NCBI GenBank assembly: GCA_964499365.1
Contig: CAZCKU010000006.1
Location: 143,572 to 207,571, forward strand
Direction of reading: 5' to 3'
Length of the DNA stretch: 64,000 bases
Origin: PALSA-1316 sp964499365
GTDB lineage: Bacteria > Nitrospirota > Thermodesulfovibrionia > Thermodesulfovibrionales > UBA6898
Notes under the pieces: generated by a model
Seen by the model: only the letters and a program-made list of their open reading frames with translations
What the model was told of the DNA's origin: nothing
Database searches by the model: none
Part shown: in pieces, positions 1 through 7,988 of the stretch
How the letters are laid out: each line of letters opens with the position of its first letter
Numbering within the stretch: position 1 is the first letter of the stretch
Made by a program: the position numbers and the translations under genes

Positions 1-347
1 CGCTCCACATCCGGCCATGTAACATCATTGTACCGCGTTGCATGGTCTTTCGCCAGATCCGGATTATTTCTGTTTGTGCAGTGCAATCCTGTCGTAATCC
101 ATCGTCGCCTCAGCAAAGACACGGAACAGCTCTTCGATAGTGTCCGGTTAGGCATGGACGGCAGGATTGACGCAGGAAGAGCTTGCCTGAAGATCTTATG
201 GACATTCCTATTGCAGAAGGTCGGGCGAAGGACAAAAGCAGGTCATTTGGGGATTTTCTCAAGACTCAGAAATAGCGCCCACCGCAAAGAAGTTTACCGA
301 TCACTCTAACCTTCAATTAAACGTTACAGGGCACAGTTTCCAATCGA
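1..347. other. Left-edge stretch without a confident gene
   Basis: No frame here gives a protein I recognise. A plus-strand frame stays open to about 309 but has arginine-rich, non-protein-like composition and no ribosome binding site. On the minus strand a short fragment (about 86-157) reads as plausible protein, beginning DTIEELFRVFAEATMDYD, with a stop codon just upstream of it. It may be the end of a decayed gene. It is AT-rich like the island to its right. Confidence 0.4.
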
Positions 348-803
348 CTACTTTTTATCGACTTTCTTCTGAACAGCCTTACCGGAAGCAATTGCCTTCT
401 TTTTTAGCAGCTCTACGAAATTTATGGAAGGCAACACAAACTTCCCATGGCTACAAGTAGCGGTGAATTGGGCCACGGTACCCCGGGCAATCCCGTATAG
501 AATTGAGAGTCCGTTGAGCCCGATCATTTTATTCATGGCTTCCTCTTCAGTGCCCTCCGCAAAACTGAAGAAACCGCTCATTTTTAAAGCGATCCTGTAT
601 GGCGCACACGCATAAGCCTTTTTCGACTTATTCAGGTCCATCTGTAAAGTGAGCATGAAGAAGGGTTCCTTGCCCTTTCTCTTTATGTTAAAGGAAATCC
701 CGATATCGCCACTTTCTTCTTTCTCAGGCCTTGTATATTCAGGATTTGTCGTGATCGAGAACTCCTCGACCACAAAGTTGTCTATGTTAAGCAGCGATTG
801 CAT
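348..803 (-). CDS. SecB-like chaperone of a toxin-antitoxin-chaperone (TAC) system
   Basis: A 151-residue protein resembling the SecB family. In TAC modules such a solitary SecB-like chaperone binds the C-terminal extension of the antitoxin, keeping it folded and protected from proteolysis, so that the toxin stays neutralised. The sequence has the expected beta-strand-rich core (an F..M.L.MDLN strand near residues 48-57) and a helical, lysine-rich C-terminus ending in KKVDKK. The call rests as much on context as on sequence: it is the third gene of the minus-strand set and its start overlaps the antitoxin gene by 17 bases. General SecB genes usually stand apart from toxin-antitoxin loci. The alternative is an unrelated protein of similar size; TAC chaperone is more likely. 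Confidence 0.72.
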   Translation of the reverse strand: MQSLLNIDNFVVEEFSITTNPEYTRPEKEESGDIGISFNIKRKGKEPFFMLTLQMDLNKSKKAYACAPYRIALKMSGFFSFAEGTEEEAMNKMIGLNGLSILYGIARGTVAQFTATCSHGKFVLPSINFVELLKKKAIASGKAVQKKVDKK

Positions 804-1173
804 CTGTTGCCTCTCCCACCACAGGGGTCACGTTCCTTGTAAATTTTTTTGCATCGGTCTGCTTATTGTCATGAATGTAGAAGTTCCGAACCTCGAAGCC
901 CCGCGGATAGATATCCAGATTCAAGTCGCAGCCAAGTGCACCGGCTATGGACATCATGCTCTTAATGGTCAGATTGGGATTCCCATTGAGCACCTTGCTC
1001 ACGAACGCCTTCGAAACCCCGAGCCTTTTTGCCAATGCGGAACGGCTGATATTTTTCTCTTCCATTTTGGCAACAATTTTTTCTGTAAACTCAAGTATAA
1101 CGCCTTCCGTCCTGAACTCCAGGTCATCTTTATATTTTTCTATCAGGCCGGAAAACCACTTCTCCGCTTTCAT
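787..1173 (-). CDS. HigA-type XRE antitoxin with chaperone-dependent C-terminal tail
   Basis: A 128-residue antitoxin and probable autorepressor. A helix-turn-helix of the XRE family occupies about residues 36-90 (motif SALAKRLGVSKAFVSKVLNG). About 38 further residues follow after the fold should end, from about RGFEVRNFY to the C-terminus. In characterised TAC antitoxins such as Mycobacterium tuberculosis HigA1 an extension of this kind (the ChAD region) makes the protein aggregation-prone unless its SecB-like chaperone binds. The gene lies second in the operon, overlapping the toxin stop by 4 bases and the chaperone start by 17. It should bind the palindrome upstream of the toxin gene. The HTH call is strong; the tail's role is inferred. 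Confidence 0.8.
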   Translation of the reverse strand: MKAEKWFSGLIEKYKDDLEFRTEGVILEFTEKIVAKMEEKNISRSALAKRLGVSKAFVSKVLNGNPNLTIKSMMSIAGALGCDLNLDIYPRGFEVRNFYIHDNKQTDAKKFTRNVTPVVGEATDAIAA

Positions 1174-1538
1174 TTTTTCTTTCCCCTTTGTTGATAGCCT
1201 TCCATTAAGCTTTGCGCTCTGTCAATCTCAGACCTAGGCGTCTTGTCCTGTTTCTTTATAAAACCATGGGTAAGTATTATGAGTTTGTTCTCATCAAAAA
1301 AGCATAAAATACGCACCTGGTATGATTTGAACTCATAGATCTTGTCCTTCAGATGCTTAAATTTTTCCTTGTTTCTCGGAAGCCCGTTATCAGCTGTCCT
1401 CCTAAGAAGCGCAACAAGTTTCTTTTCCTCTGGCGCCTCCAGATCCTCGATAAACTCTTGAGCAAGGCATTTGCCCTTGAGCGTAATGCCAGAAATGGTA
1501 AAACATCTTCCTCGATATATGATTTCGCTATCAATCAT
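1170..1538 (-). CDS. HigB/RelE-superfamily toxin (Gp49-like)
   Basis: A 122-residue protein of the RelE/ParE superfamily, Gp49-like (HigB) branch. Toxins of this branch cleave mRNA on the ribosome. Visible features are the strand-turn-strand region around YEFKSYQVRILCFFDENKL (about 69-87), a central basic segment (NKEKFKHLKDKIYE) and the strand ILTHGFIKK, which is typical of HigB-like toxins. It is the first gene of a minus-strand operon with its antitoxin and a SecB-like chaperone, toxin first as usual for hig loci. The predicted ATG lies directly beside the -10-like hexamer, so the exact start is uncertain. The 4-base overlap with the antitoxin gene indicates translational coupling. Confidence 0.82.
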   Translation of the reverse strand: MIDSEIIYRGRCFTISGITLKGKCLAQEFIEDLEAPEEKKLVALLRRTADNGLPRNKEKFKHLKDKIYEFKSYQVRILCFFDENKLIILTHGFIKKQDKTPRSEIDRAQSLMEGYQQRGKKK

Positions 1539-1567
1539 AAATTAACCTAAAAGTTAACTTTTGTCAA
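1539..1567 (-). promoter_or_regulatory. TAC operon promoter with embedded palindromic operator
   Basis: Read on the minus strand, TTGACA (1567-1562), a 17-base spacer and TAATTT (1544-1539) form a sigma-70-like promoter. The spacer contains most of a perfect 14-bp palindrome, AAAAGTTAACTTTT (1549-1562). A second partial dyad, TTAAC-N6-GTTAA, overlaps it (1542-1557). An operator between the -35 and -10 elements is the classic position for antitoxin autorepression. Confidence 0.6.
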
Positions 1568-2258
1568 ATATTTCCCTATATTAACAGGAATGCGCGGGCT
1601 CAGATTTGATATCAGCGTTGTTGTAAAACCGTTGTTCCGCAAAGCAGAGTATAGGCAACATAAATAATATGCAGCAGAGTGCAATTCGCTTCATGCTGTC
1701 CCCTTTTCCCCTAAATATTTCCAGCTGCGCTTATTGTACTTGATTGCATTATCTTTAGTAAAAGCTGCAGGTTGTATTCTGATCTCGTCCAAATTCATCA
1801 AATTCTACAAAGTAGCCTGAAAACTTATTTTATTTCTATATCCGGGAAGTCTGAAGGGGTGATGGACTTTTGTCCTGCGCCAGAAGTCAGGGCCGGATTC
1901 CAGGTAGTCGAAGACCTCCGGAAGGGATGTTTCGATGTCGGCTTTATAGTTCGTGTCAAGTCCGGCGAAAGATAGTGGGAGGTGGAAAAGTTGCAGCCTT
2001 GATATGGCTTCTCGGGGATGTGGCCCTCTCTATACTTCATCTCAAATATCAATCCACAAGTCTGACCACATAAGTCCCCCCATTTAATAACTTCCTTACA
2101 GATAATAATCAAGCACGGTATCATGCTCTTCCTCGTTTGATTTAGAAGTTCCCCCATTTTTGAATATTCTGGATGATTTATATAAATATAGATACTATTT
2201 ACTTGTAATATACGAACACTCATGATATATTTATATAAATACTTGTTGTGGTGATTTT
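1568..2258. other. Gene-poor AT-rich spacer between the TAC module and the GHKL operon
   Basis: About 690 bases with no gene I can support. A minus-strand open frame (1825-2223) has low-complexity, non-protein-like composition. In another minus-strand frame around 1800-1980 a stretch reads LDTNYKADIETSLPEVFDY, which looks like a remnant of coding or repeat sequence without a start. The right end carries the twin palindromes annotated separately and the presumed promoter of the downstream operon. Confidence 0.4.
2176..2240 (+). promoter_or_regulatory. Twin 12-bp palindromes upstream of the GHKL operon
   Basis: The perfect palindrome ATTTATATAAAT occurs at 2176-2187 and again at 2229-2240. The start-to-start distance is 53 bp, close to five helical turns. 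The second copy extends to 14 bp (2228-2241) and ends 18 bases before the first start codon. Two identical, in-phase palindromes at an operon head suggest a cooperatively bound operator. AT-richness raises the chance of coincidence. Confidence 0.4.
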
Positions 2259-2486
2259 ATGGTGAATGAAAAAAAAGAAAGCAGACATGAGCGTTTTAAA
2301 AGAATTGCAGCAAAGCGAACAAATGAACTTCTTGAGCAAATCAGGATACTGGGAAATTGTTCAAATAAAAGCTCTTATGACTATACGGAACAAGAAATAA
2401 ATAAGATTTTTTTAGAAATTGATAAGCAACTTAAATTCACAAAAGCCAAGTTTTTCTCTCGAAAAAGAGAGAGATTTAAGCTTTAG
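2259..2486 (+). CDS. Small basic protein of unknown function heading the GHKL operon
   Basis: A 75-residue, strongly charged protein with predicted helical character (RHERFKRIAAKRTNELLEQI) and a centre containing GNCSNKSSYDYTEQEINKIF. I do not recognise a characterised domain. Similar small proteins are, to my recollection, common as unnamed genes near defence loci. It precedes the GHKL ATPase gene by 68 bases, same strand, and follows the twin palindromes. A DNA-binding regulator or accessory subunit are both possible; nothing in the sequence decides. The ribosome binding site is weak (GTGGTGAT). Confidence 0.6.
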   Translation: MVNEKKESRHERFKRIAAKRTNELLEQIRILGNCSNKSSYDYTEQEINKIFLEIDKQLKFTKAKFFSRKRERFKL

Positions 2487-2554
2487 TTACGCAATTCAAT
2501 ATCGGATCTGTTATTTGCATTCAATGGCGAACTTCAAGGCAGAAAGGGGATAAG

Positions 2555-4441
2555 ATGGGGAAATGGAATTTCAAGGAATTAACTCCTGGGGATAAGACTC
2601 GTGAGCCAATTCAGGGTGAATTTTTTTCGACAGATGCAATACGCAATACAGCTGAAGCACTTATCCGCGAAGGCGTTCAGAATACACTTGATGCTACTCG
2701 TGCCGGGGAAAGAGCAAAAATTAGGATATACTGTTCAACCGAAAACGGCGCGCTTTCCTCGGAAAGGAGCTCTATTTATTTCAAAGACAGCTGGGAACAT
2801 TTACTTGCAGAAGGTAACGGGCTTATCGATCCGCCGCTCTCAACGAATCACTGTCCATATCTGGTATTTGAGGATTTCGGCACCACCGGGCTTGAGGGTG
2901 ATATTACACAGTGGCACGATATAGCCGGAAACAAAAATGCATTTTTCTATTTTTTCAGAGCCGAGGGACGATCCGGGAAAGGGGAAAAAGACAGGGGACG
3001 CTGGGGTATTGGAAAATACGTTTTTCCAAGATCAAGCCGAATAAGCACGTTATTCGGTCTTACGGTTAGAGCTGATGATGGACATTGTCTTCTTATGGGA
3101 CAGACAGTCCTTAAATCGCATAGAGTAGGAGAGAAATATTACTCTCCGGACGGATTGTTTGGGACGTTAGCTGAAGATGGCCTTGTTCTCCCTTTAACTG
3201 ATAAGGAATTTATTGCAAGCTTTTCTCAGGACTTCAACCTGATTAGGCGGCACGAAGCCGGGCTTTCAATTGTTGTGCCATGGTGTGATCCAGAAATCAG
3301 AAAGGAATTGCTGCTTGAAGGCATTCTGCGTGGTTATTTTTTCCCAATCCTTTCTGATAATCTCGAAGTTAGTCTGGAGACACCTGACAGCAAGCTTTTA
3401 CTAAGCAGTGCTACTATTGAACAGGCAATTGCCAACGCCAGCACCAACGTTACAATTGAACTGGCACCATTGATTAAATTAGCCAAATGGGCGCGCACGC
3501 AAGATCCAGCGAATATCCCTTGTATTAACATGCCTAACCCTGACCGGGCGCCAAAATGGTCAGTCGACCTTTTTCCGGAAGTGATACTCAAGACTCTCAA
3601 GGAAGCACTTGAATCAGGCAACCCACAAGCAGTAAGGGTGCCAATAGCAGTGCAGGTAAAGAACAGCGCACCCGAAACTTCTTTCTTTGATATCTTTCTT
3701 GAACGTGTCGGTGGCAATGAGAGCGGCACTCCGGTTTTTATTCGGGAAGGTATAATTATATCGGATATAAGAAAAGCTCGTGTGCGCGGCATCCGCTCAC
3801 TCATAATTATTGAGGACAAATCATTGGCAGCAATGCTCGGAGATTCTGAAAACCCTGCGCACACGCAATGGCAGAAAGACGGCTCAAAATTTAAGAATAA
3901 ATATAGATATGGTTCATCTGTAATTGATTTTGTAACAAGAAGCGTTTCTGAGATTATGCGGATTTTAAGTGATCAGGAGCGTGAAGAAGATCCAACGATT
4001 CTAGCAGATATTTTTTCTCTTCCATCAGAAGAGGAAATAGAAACACCGGCTACAACATCCAGCCCCAAAAGTGCCAAACAGCCTGGCACAGTTAACGTAC
4101 CGCTAACGTCGAAACCACGCCTATATAATGTGCAGAAAAATGCGGGAGGTTTCACTATCTTTCAGGGTGAAGGATTTTCGCCTCCTGCTATGCTCGACAT
4201 CCGTGTTGCATATGATATTAGACGTGGCAATCCTGTAAAGAAATACAAGCCAGCAGATTTTGAACTTGACAGCAGTCCGATAAGGCTGGAACCCGCACCG
4301 GAAGGGATAGATATTCTTTCATTAAAATACAACAGGGTTATTTTTAGAGCTCGTGAGTCAAATTTCCGGATGACATTTGTCGGTTTTGATGAACAACGTG
4401 ATCTATATGTAAAAGTCACGGGGAAAGGAGGCGGTCAATGA
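2555..4441 (+). CDS. MutL/MORC-like GHKL ATPase, candidate defence protein
   Basis: A 628-residue protein with an N-terminal Bergerat (GHKL) ATP-binding fold. The N-box is REGVQNTLDA (about 38-47, with E39, N43 and D46). The second motif is EDFGTTG (about 106-112) and the ATP-lid glycines are GRWGIGK (148-154). The central and C-terminal parts (about 200-628) are not recognised. GHKL ATPases of this MutL/MORC type occur in restriction-modification neighbourhoods, where they probably couple ATP-driven DNA clamping to nucleases. A good ribosome binding site (AAAGGGG) precedes the ATG. Its stop overlaps the next start by 4 bases (ATGA), and the restriction cassette converges on this operon. No nuclease motif is evident in it. 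The ATPase call is firm; the defence role is inferred from neighbours. Confidence 0.8.
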   Translation: MGKWNFKELTPGDKTREPIQGEFFSTDAIRNTAEALIREGVQNTLDATRAGERAKIRIYCSTENGALSSERSSIYFKDSWEHLLAEGNGLIDPPLSTNHCPYLVFEDFGTTGLEGDITQWHDIAGNKNAFFYFFRAEGRSGKGEKDRGRWGIGKYVFPRSSRISTLFGLTVRADDGHCLLMGQTVLKSHRVGEKYYSPDGLFGTLAEDGLVLPLTDKEFIASFSQDFNLIRRHEAGLSIVVPWCDPEIRKELLLEGILRGYFFPILSDNLEVSLETPDSKLLLSSATIEQAIANASTNVTIELAPLIKLAKWARTQDPANIPCINMPNPDRAPKWSVDLFPEVILKTLKEALESGNPQAVRVPIAVQVKNSAPETSFFDIFLERVGGNESGTPVFIREGIIISDIRKARVRGIRSLIIIEDKSLAAMLGDSENPAHTQWQKDGSKFKNKYRYGSSVIDFVTRSVSEIMRILSDQEREEDPTILADIFSLPSEEEIETPATTSSPKSAKQPGTVNVPLTSKPRLYNVQKNAGGFTIFQGEGFSPPAMLDIRVAYDIRRGNPVKKYKPADFELDSSPIRLEPAPEGIDILSLKYNRVIFRARESNFRMTFVGFDEQRDLYVKVTGKGGGQ

Positions 4442-5196
4442 TCAGAAGATTGAATTATACTGGGAGAAAGAAATTGAAACGCGAACATACACAATTCTTC
4501 CTCAATACCACAAAGGACGACCAAAATAGTTTTGATGCTATTCTTCAATTGAGTGATTATAATCTGCCCTCTGATGCTTCAGTCTTTGTCGAAGCCTATC
4601 GACAGACCTCTTGGATGCGTTTCAATTTTGGTACAGTTAAAACTCTTATGGTGCCCCCTGATCGTCGGCTATTAGAGTTCGAAACCCCTGAAGGAATACT
4701 GTTTCGTGTTCGTATTACGGCAACAACCTCCGTTCAGGGGAAACTACTCGCGGAAGCAGACCAGATTCCGTTGCAAACCACTCTGGGCCAAGTTGATAAT
4801 CGCGTACCCTTACTGCCTGTAATACCTAAAAAACTTTCTGGACAGATTTCCCGGGTCGATTTTGAGGATCGTCCCCGACTCGAAATAAACTCTGAAGCAG
4901 GTAATTGGCGGCAGCTTACACGTGAGCCTGCTTTCATGTCAATGATTCTTACTTACGCAGTCAAAGATATACTTATGAGAATTCTTTACATCGAGGATCA
5001 TATAGACACTCAAGATTCTGATGACTGGCGATCCCAGTGGCTTCGCTACGCGAGACTATTACCCGGAATGTCCGAGCCACCCGAGGACAAGGAGAAATAT
5101 GATGACTGGATCGATGATGCTGTTTCAGCCTTTGGAAGGCAGAATCGTATAATGGATTTGTTCTTTACCTTCTGGAATAGGGAGGTTGAACTATGA
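4438..5196 (+). CDS. Unknown protein, second gene of the GHKL-DUF6339 operon
   Basis: A 252-residue protein I do not recognise. The N-terminal half (about 1-110) looks beta-rich, with a segment FVEAYRQTSWMRFNFGTV. After a proline-rich linker (about 118-135) the C-terminal half is predominantly helical and acidic (EPPEDKEKYDDWIDDAVSAF). There is no signal peptide, membrane span or obvious catalytic motif. Both ends overlap neighbouring genes by 4 bases, so it is translated in step with the GHKL ATPase and the DUF6339 protein and is probably a subunit of the same complex. Confidence 0.75.
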   Translation: MIRRLNYTGRKKLKREHTQFFLNTTKDDQNSFDAILQLSDYNLPSDASVFVEAYRQTSWMRFNFGTVKTLMVPPDRRLLEFETPEGILFRVRITATTSVQGKLLAEADQIPLQTTLGQVDNRVPLLPVIPKKLSGQISRVDFEDRPRLEINSEAGNWRQLTREPAFMSMILTYAVKDILMRILYIEDHIDTQDSDDWRSQWLRYARLLPGMSEPPEDKEKYDDWIDDAVSAFGRQNRIMDLFFTFWNREVEL

Positions 5197-5957
5197 TAGT
5201 TCGTCGTCTGAACAACAATGGAATCGTTCTCTTCGAAGAATTTCTTAATTCTTTATTGACGGATTCGCCTCAAGATATACCAACTTATATTTTGAACGAT
5301 CCAGCAACTTCAGAATTTATCGGCGAGAACATTGAGGTTGAGCTGAAACCATATAATAACCGCTATGAGGCAGCAAAATATCTTTACGACAGATTCTCTC
5401 AGTCCGGGCTTGTCAAGCTTGAGCGAGATAAGGGGCTCTGGACTTGGCTTTCGCTGTTCTTATTCGACCAACTTTGTCCACCTGACAAGCAGGGCATTCG
5501 AAAACCTGGTGAACGTGCCCGTTGGATTCCGGTTCCAGAGAATTATAGAAAATATTATCGTCATCTATTGGCTGGACCATACCTGGTGTACCGTGCTTAC
5601 AGAGATAATCCACAATCTGCAATGGCTTTGCTATGTGGTCCATTACATACGCCGGGTGATGTAGTGGAGCAATTGGCATCAAGAATTGAGCTTGTAACAA
5701 ACAAAGGCCTCATGGAAGTGGCAACGTCTTTTTATGTGGATTCCGGAACTAATAAATATAAGCGCGGAGCAGGAAGCAAAGGGTCTGGCAGCCCAAGGCG
5801 TCTTGCAGAGGTTATTAATCAATTTGATGTTACTTGGGATCTCTATTCTATGGCATCATCAGAGCTTGCGCGAATGCTACCTAAAGAATTTGATAAGTTT
5901 AGGGGGACATCATCAATACAGAAACACCAAATGGGGGAGTGTAATGGAAACAGTTGA
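5193..5957 (+). CDS. DUF6339 family protein
   Basis: A 254-residue protein matching my recollection of DUF6339. Conserved-looking blocks include DKGLWTWLSLFLFDQLCP (about 79-96), RWIPVPENYRKYYRHLLAGP (about 110-129), ALLCGPLHTPGDVVEQLASR (about 144-163) and, near the C-terminus, RRLAEVINQFDVTWDLYSM. The pattern is helical and soluble, with no recognised catalytic residues. Such proteins are, as I recall, found beside GHKL-type ATP-binding proteins and cytosine methyltransferases, as here. Its start overlaps the preceding gene by 4 bases; its end overlaps the next small gene by 14. Function is unknown; a role in a multi-subunit defence complex is inferred from linkage. Confidence 0.7.
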   Translation: MIVRRLNNNGIVLFEEFLNSLLTDSPQDIPTYILNDPATSEFIGENIEVELKPYNNRYEAAKYLYDRFSQSGLVKLERDKGLWTWLSLFLFDQLCPPDKQGIRKPGERARWIPVPENYRKYYRHLLAGPYLVYRAYRDNPQSAMALLCGPLHTPGDVVEQLASRIELVTNKGLMEVATSFYVDSGTNKYKRGAGSKGSGSPRRLAEVINQFDVTWDLYSMASSELARMLPKEFDKFRGTSSIQKHQMGECNGNS

Positions 5958-6177
5958 AGATGTAAAGATTTTCTTTAATGAGCTCGTCGATAAGTATAGT
6001 CTTAATTTCCATCCCGATACACCATTTGAAGATTTTGATGTATTAACCAAAACTCAGGTAAAAGCCTTAAATAGGAAAATGGACAGGGCTTTCAAAATTT
6101 GCGAGAAGGAAAAAGTGGATATTTATGGGATCGGCCTAAAGATTCACCGGGCGGCTTTGCGACTAGGATACAATTAA
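5944..6177 (+). CDS. Small protein of unknown function, last gene of the GHKL operon
   Basis: A 77-residue protein. The chosen ATG at 5944 overlaps the upstream gene by 14 bases and follows a GGGGGAG ribosome binding site; a longer upstream reading would overlap the previous gene heavily. The sequence includes NFHPDTPFEDF (about 21-31) and a helical second half (LNRKMDRAFKICEKEKVDIY), a pattern I associate with widespread small proteins of unknown function. It ends 24 bases before the convergent restriction endonuclease gene. Confidence 0.65.
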   Translation: METVEDVKIFFNELVDKYSLNFHPDTPFEDFDVLTKTQVKALNRKMDRAFKICEKEKVDIYGIGLKIHRAALRLGYN

Positions 6178-6201
6178 GCACCCGTCTATAGAGGGTGAGC
6201 A

Positions 6202-7524
6202 TTACACCCTAGCGAGATCAAAGGGTATAATCTTTTTGTATAGAGTTGCGATATCCCGTGATTTCACCCTGAACTGGCTTCTTCTCTTCGTTTTTTTCTT
6301 CTTGCGGTCTGAAGCATTTTCGAGCTTTATGCCGGGGTCGTAATAGACATTCCCGTCAGCAAAGGCAGCCAGCAGTTTTAAGAAATCAGTACCTTCGCAA
6401 AGCCTGACCGTATTCCCGTAATAATATTGAAGATGAGGCAAATCTCTCTTCATTGAGGGAACATAGACAGCCTGATTATGTTTCCTGTTCCAGTGATTCA
6501 AAAGATCCGAAAAGTACCATGCCGCCGCTATATCACCCTCGGCACCTACCAGAGCAATTGAGCCATTTTCATCAGTAATCTTTCTTTTTGCTGAATCATA
6601 TCCTAGCAGCTTCAGGCTCAGGCCAGTGGACGGCGACAGTTTGTCTATAAAGTGAAGCCCTCCGAAGTTGAAGCGGTCCGCCCGTCCAACTTTATCAGCA
6701 TAACCGTATTTAACAATAAACGCCTCGACACCCTCATCTCTGTAATAGCCACCTTTCGGCTCAGGAGTCATGAGAGTCAAAATACCGCTCTCATATTTAT
6801 CGAATTTGGCGACGTGGTGCTGTTTAACCTCCCAGCCAAGAAAGTCAGGATCTGAAATTCCGTTAGGAATAATCCCTAGTTCCGCTTCAAGTGTATACCC
6901 GCCACAGTTTGGTGCCTGGCAAGGCAATATGTGTTTTTGTCTGTCGAGTCTCTTTGAGTCTATCCAGCCGGATTCGTGAATGCGCTTCAGCTCCTTCAGA
7001 AGTACTGACTTCGAATCAGCTATTAGTTCCTTATCACCAACAAACAGCTCACTGAAAACGCCGGCTTGGGGTAGTTCGCCCAGTGACAGAAAGTCGGCAG
7101 CAAGCCTGTCAGAAGACGCCACGACATGAGCAAAGATATGTCCATCAGGCCTGATTCCGAGGAATAATATGCGGCCAGACATTCTTACGGCCATCAAGTC
7201 GGAAGGTGCATTACGACAGCCTTTCAGAAAGCCGGACAAACGTACTTCTGGATACTGGGGATAGAGTATAAGCTTGGCTTCGGGTGCCGGGCATTCACGA
7301 CCGGCAGAGTCAAGCCAGGCGAATCGCAGGGATGCCTTGAAAAGGCCATTTTTATCTGGCTGGATCTCGAGATTAGGAAAAAAGTTGATAGCCTCAAATC
7401 CCATTCCAAGATAAACCTGGTTTTTGGAATTGTCATTGTCTGCAAGCCTCTTGACGAGAATTCTGGTGCAGCCCTTGTCCGCAAGCAGTTCGGCGAGTCG
7501 TTTAACTGGAGAATCTTTATCCAT
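6202..7524 (-). CDS. MvaI/BcnI-family type II restriction endonuclease
   Basis: A 440-residue protein whose C-terminal 250 residues match the MvaI/BcnI restriction endonuclease family. The catalytic-core-like region is SDPDFLGWEVKQHH (aspartate, then E-V-K), followed by LTLMTPEPKGGYY. Family members such as MvaI (CCWGG) cleave short, often pseudo-palindromic sites; the site here is not deducible. The N-terminal 190 residues (KLILYPQYPEVRLSGFLKG) are an extra domain compared with the compact MvaI. I chose the ATG at 7524, which shares a base with the upstream stop (TGATG) behind an AGGGG ribosome binding site. An in-frame ATG 14 codons earlier is also possible. It is the last gene of a methyltransferase-vsr-nuclease operon. 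Confidence 0.8.
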   Translation of the reverse strand: MDKDSPVKRLAELLADKGCTRILVKRLADNDNSKNQVYLGMGFEAINFFPNLEIQPDKNGLFKASLRFAWLDSAGRECPAPEAKLILYPQYPEVRLSGFLKGCRNAPSDLMAVRMSGRILFLGIRPDGHIFAHVVASSDRLAADFLSLGELPQAGVFSELFVGDKELIADSKSVLLKELKRIHESGWIDSKRLDRQKHILPCQAPNCGGYTLEAELGIIPNGISDPDFLGWEVKQHHVAKFDKYESGILTLMTPEPKGGYYRDEGVEAFIVKYGYADKVGRADRFNFGGLHFIDKLSPSTGLSLKLLGYDSAKRKITDENGSIALVGAEGDIAAAWYFSDLLNHWNRKHNQAVYVPSMKRDLPHLQYYYGNTVRLCEGTDFLKLLAAFADGNVYYDPGIKLENASDRKKKKTKRRSQFRVKSRDIATLYKKIIPFDLARV

Positions 7525-7982
7525 CAACCCCTGATTTCCCGATATTTTGATTTTGATCCTAACCACTTCGCCGCTTCCGCGCTAATTGTATCAAATTCTT
7601 TCTCTTTATTCCTGCCCGTACCACGATATGCGCATTCCCATATGAGCAAAATCCGCCAGCCGAGTTTTTTCAATGACGCAACATTTGCAATATCTCTCTG
7701 CTTGTTGCCAGCAAGCTTTTTCTTCCAAAATGTTTTTTGAGAGGAGGGCCATCTGAACAAAGGGCAGTCATGAGCGTGCCAGAAACAGCCGTGGATAAAG
7801 ATTATTGCTTTATATTTGGAAAGAACTATGTCCGGCTTCCCCGGGAGCTCTTTGTTATGAAGTCGGTATCTGAAGCCCATCGCAAACAGCCTTTTTCTGA
7901 TCTCAATTTCCTGTCGGGTATCCTTGCCTTTCACGCGAGACATCATGATGCTTCGCGTGGAGGCGTCTACAATGTCGGCCAT
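7524..7982 (-). CDS. vsr: Very short patch repair endonuclease (Vsr)
   Basis: A 152-residue mismatch endonuclease. Vsr nicks beside T:G mismatches that arise when 5-methylcytosine is deaminated in the partner methyltransferase's site. Family motifs are visible: the N-terminal RSIMMSRVKGKDTRQEI (about 10-26), the catalytic-site segment ELPGKPDIVL (about 46-55, with the metal-binding Asp) and the zinc-binding FIHGCFWHAHDCP. It is co-transcribed with the C5-cytosine methyltransferase (6 bases apart) and the nuclease (TGATG overlap), the normal company of vsr genes. Length is typical of the family. Confidence 0.93.
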   Translation of the reverse strand: MADIVDASTRSIMMSRVKGKDTRQEIEIRKRLFAMGFRYRLHNKELPGKPDIVLSKYKAIIFIHGCFWHAHDCPLFRWPSSQKTFWKKKLAGNKQRDIANVASLKKLGWRILLIWECAYRGTGRNKEKEFDTISAEAAKWLGSKSKYREIRG

Positions 7983-7988
7983 GGGTAA

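Noticed and set aside
28..309. Open plus-strand frame of 93 codons at the left edge
   Set aside because: No ribosome binding site, arginine-rich composition and no recognisable motif; more likely chance openness over a decayed region.
1825..2223. Minus-strand open frame of 132 codons
   Set aside because: Composition is unlike protein and another frame over the same bases looks more protein-like; probably remnant sequence.
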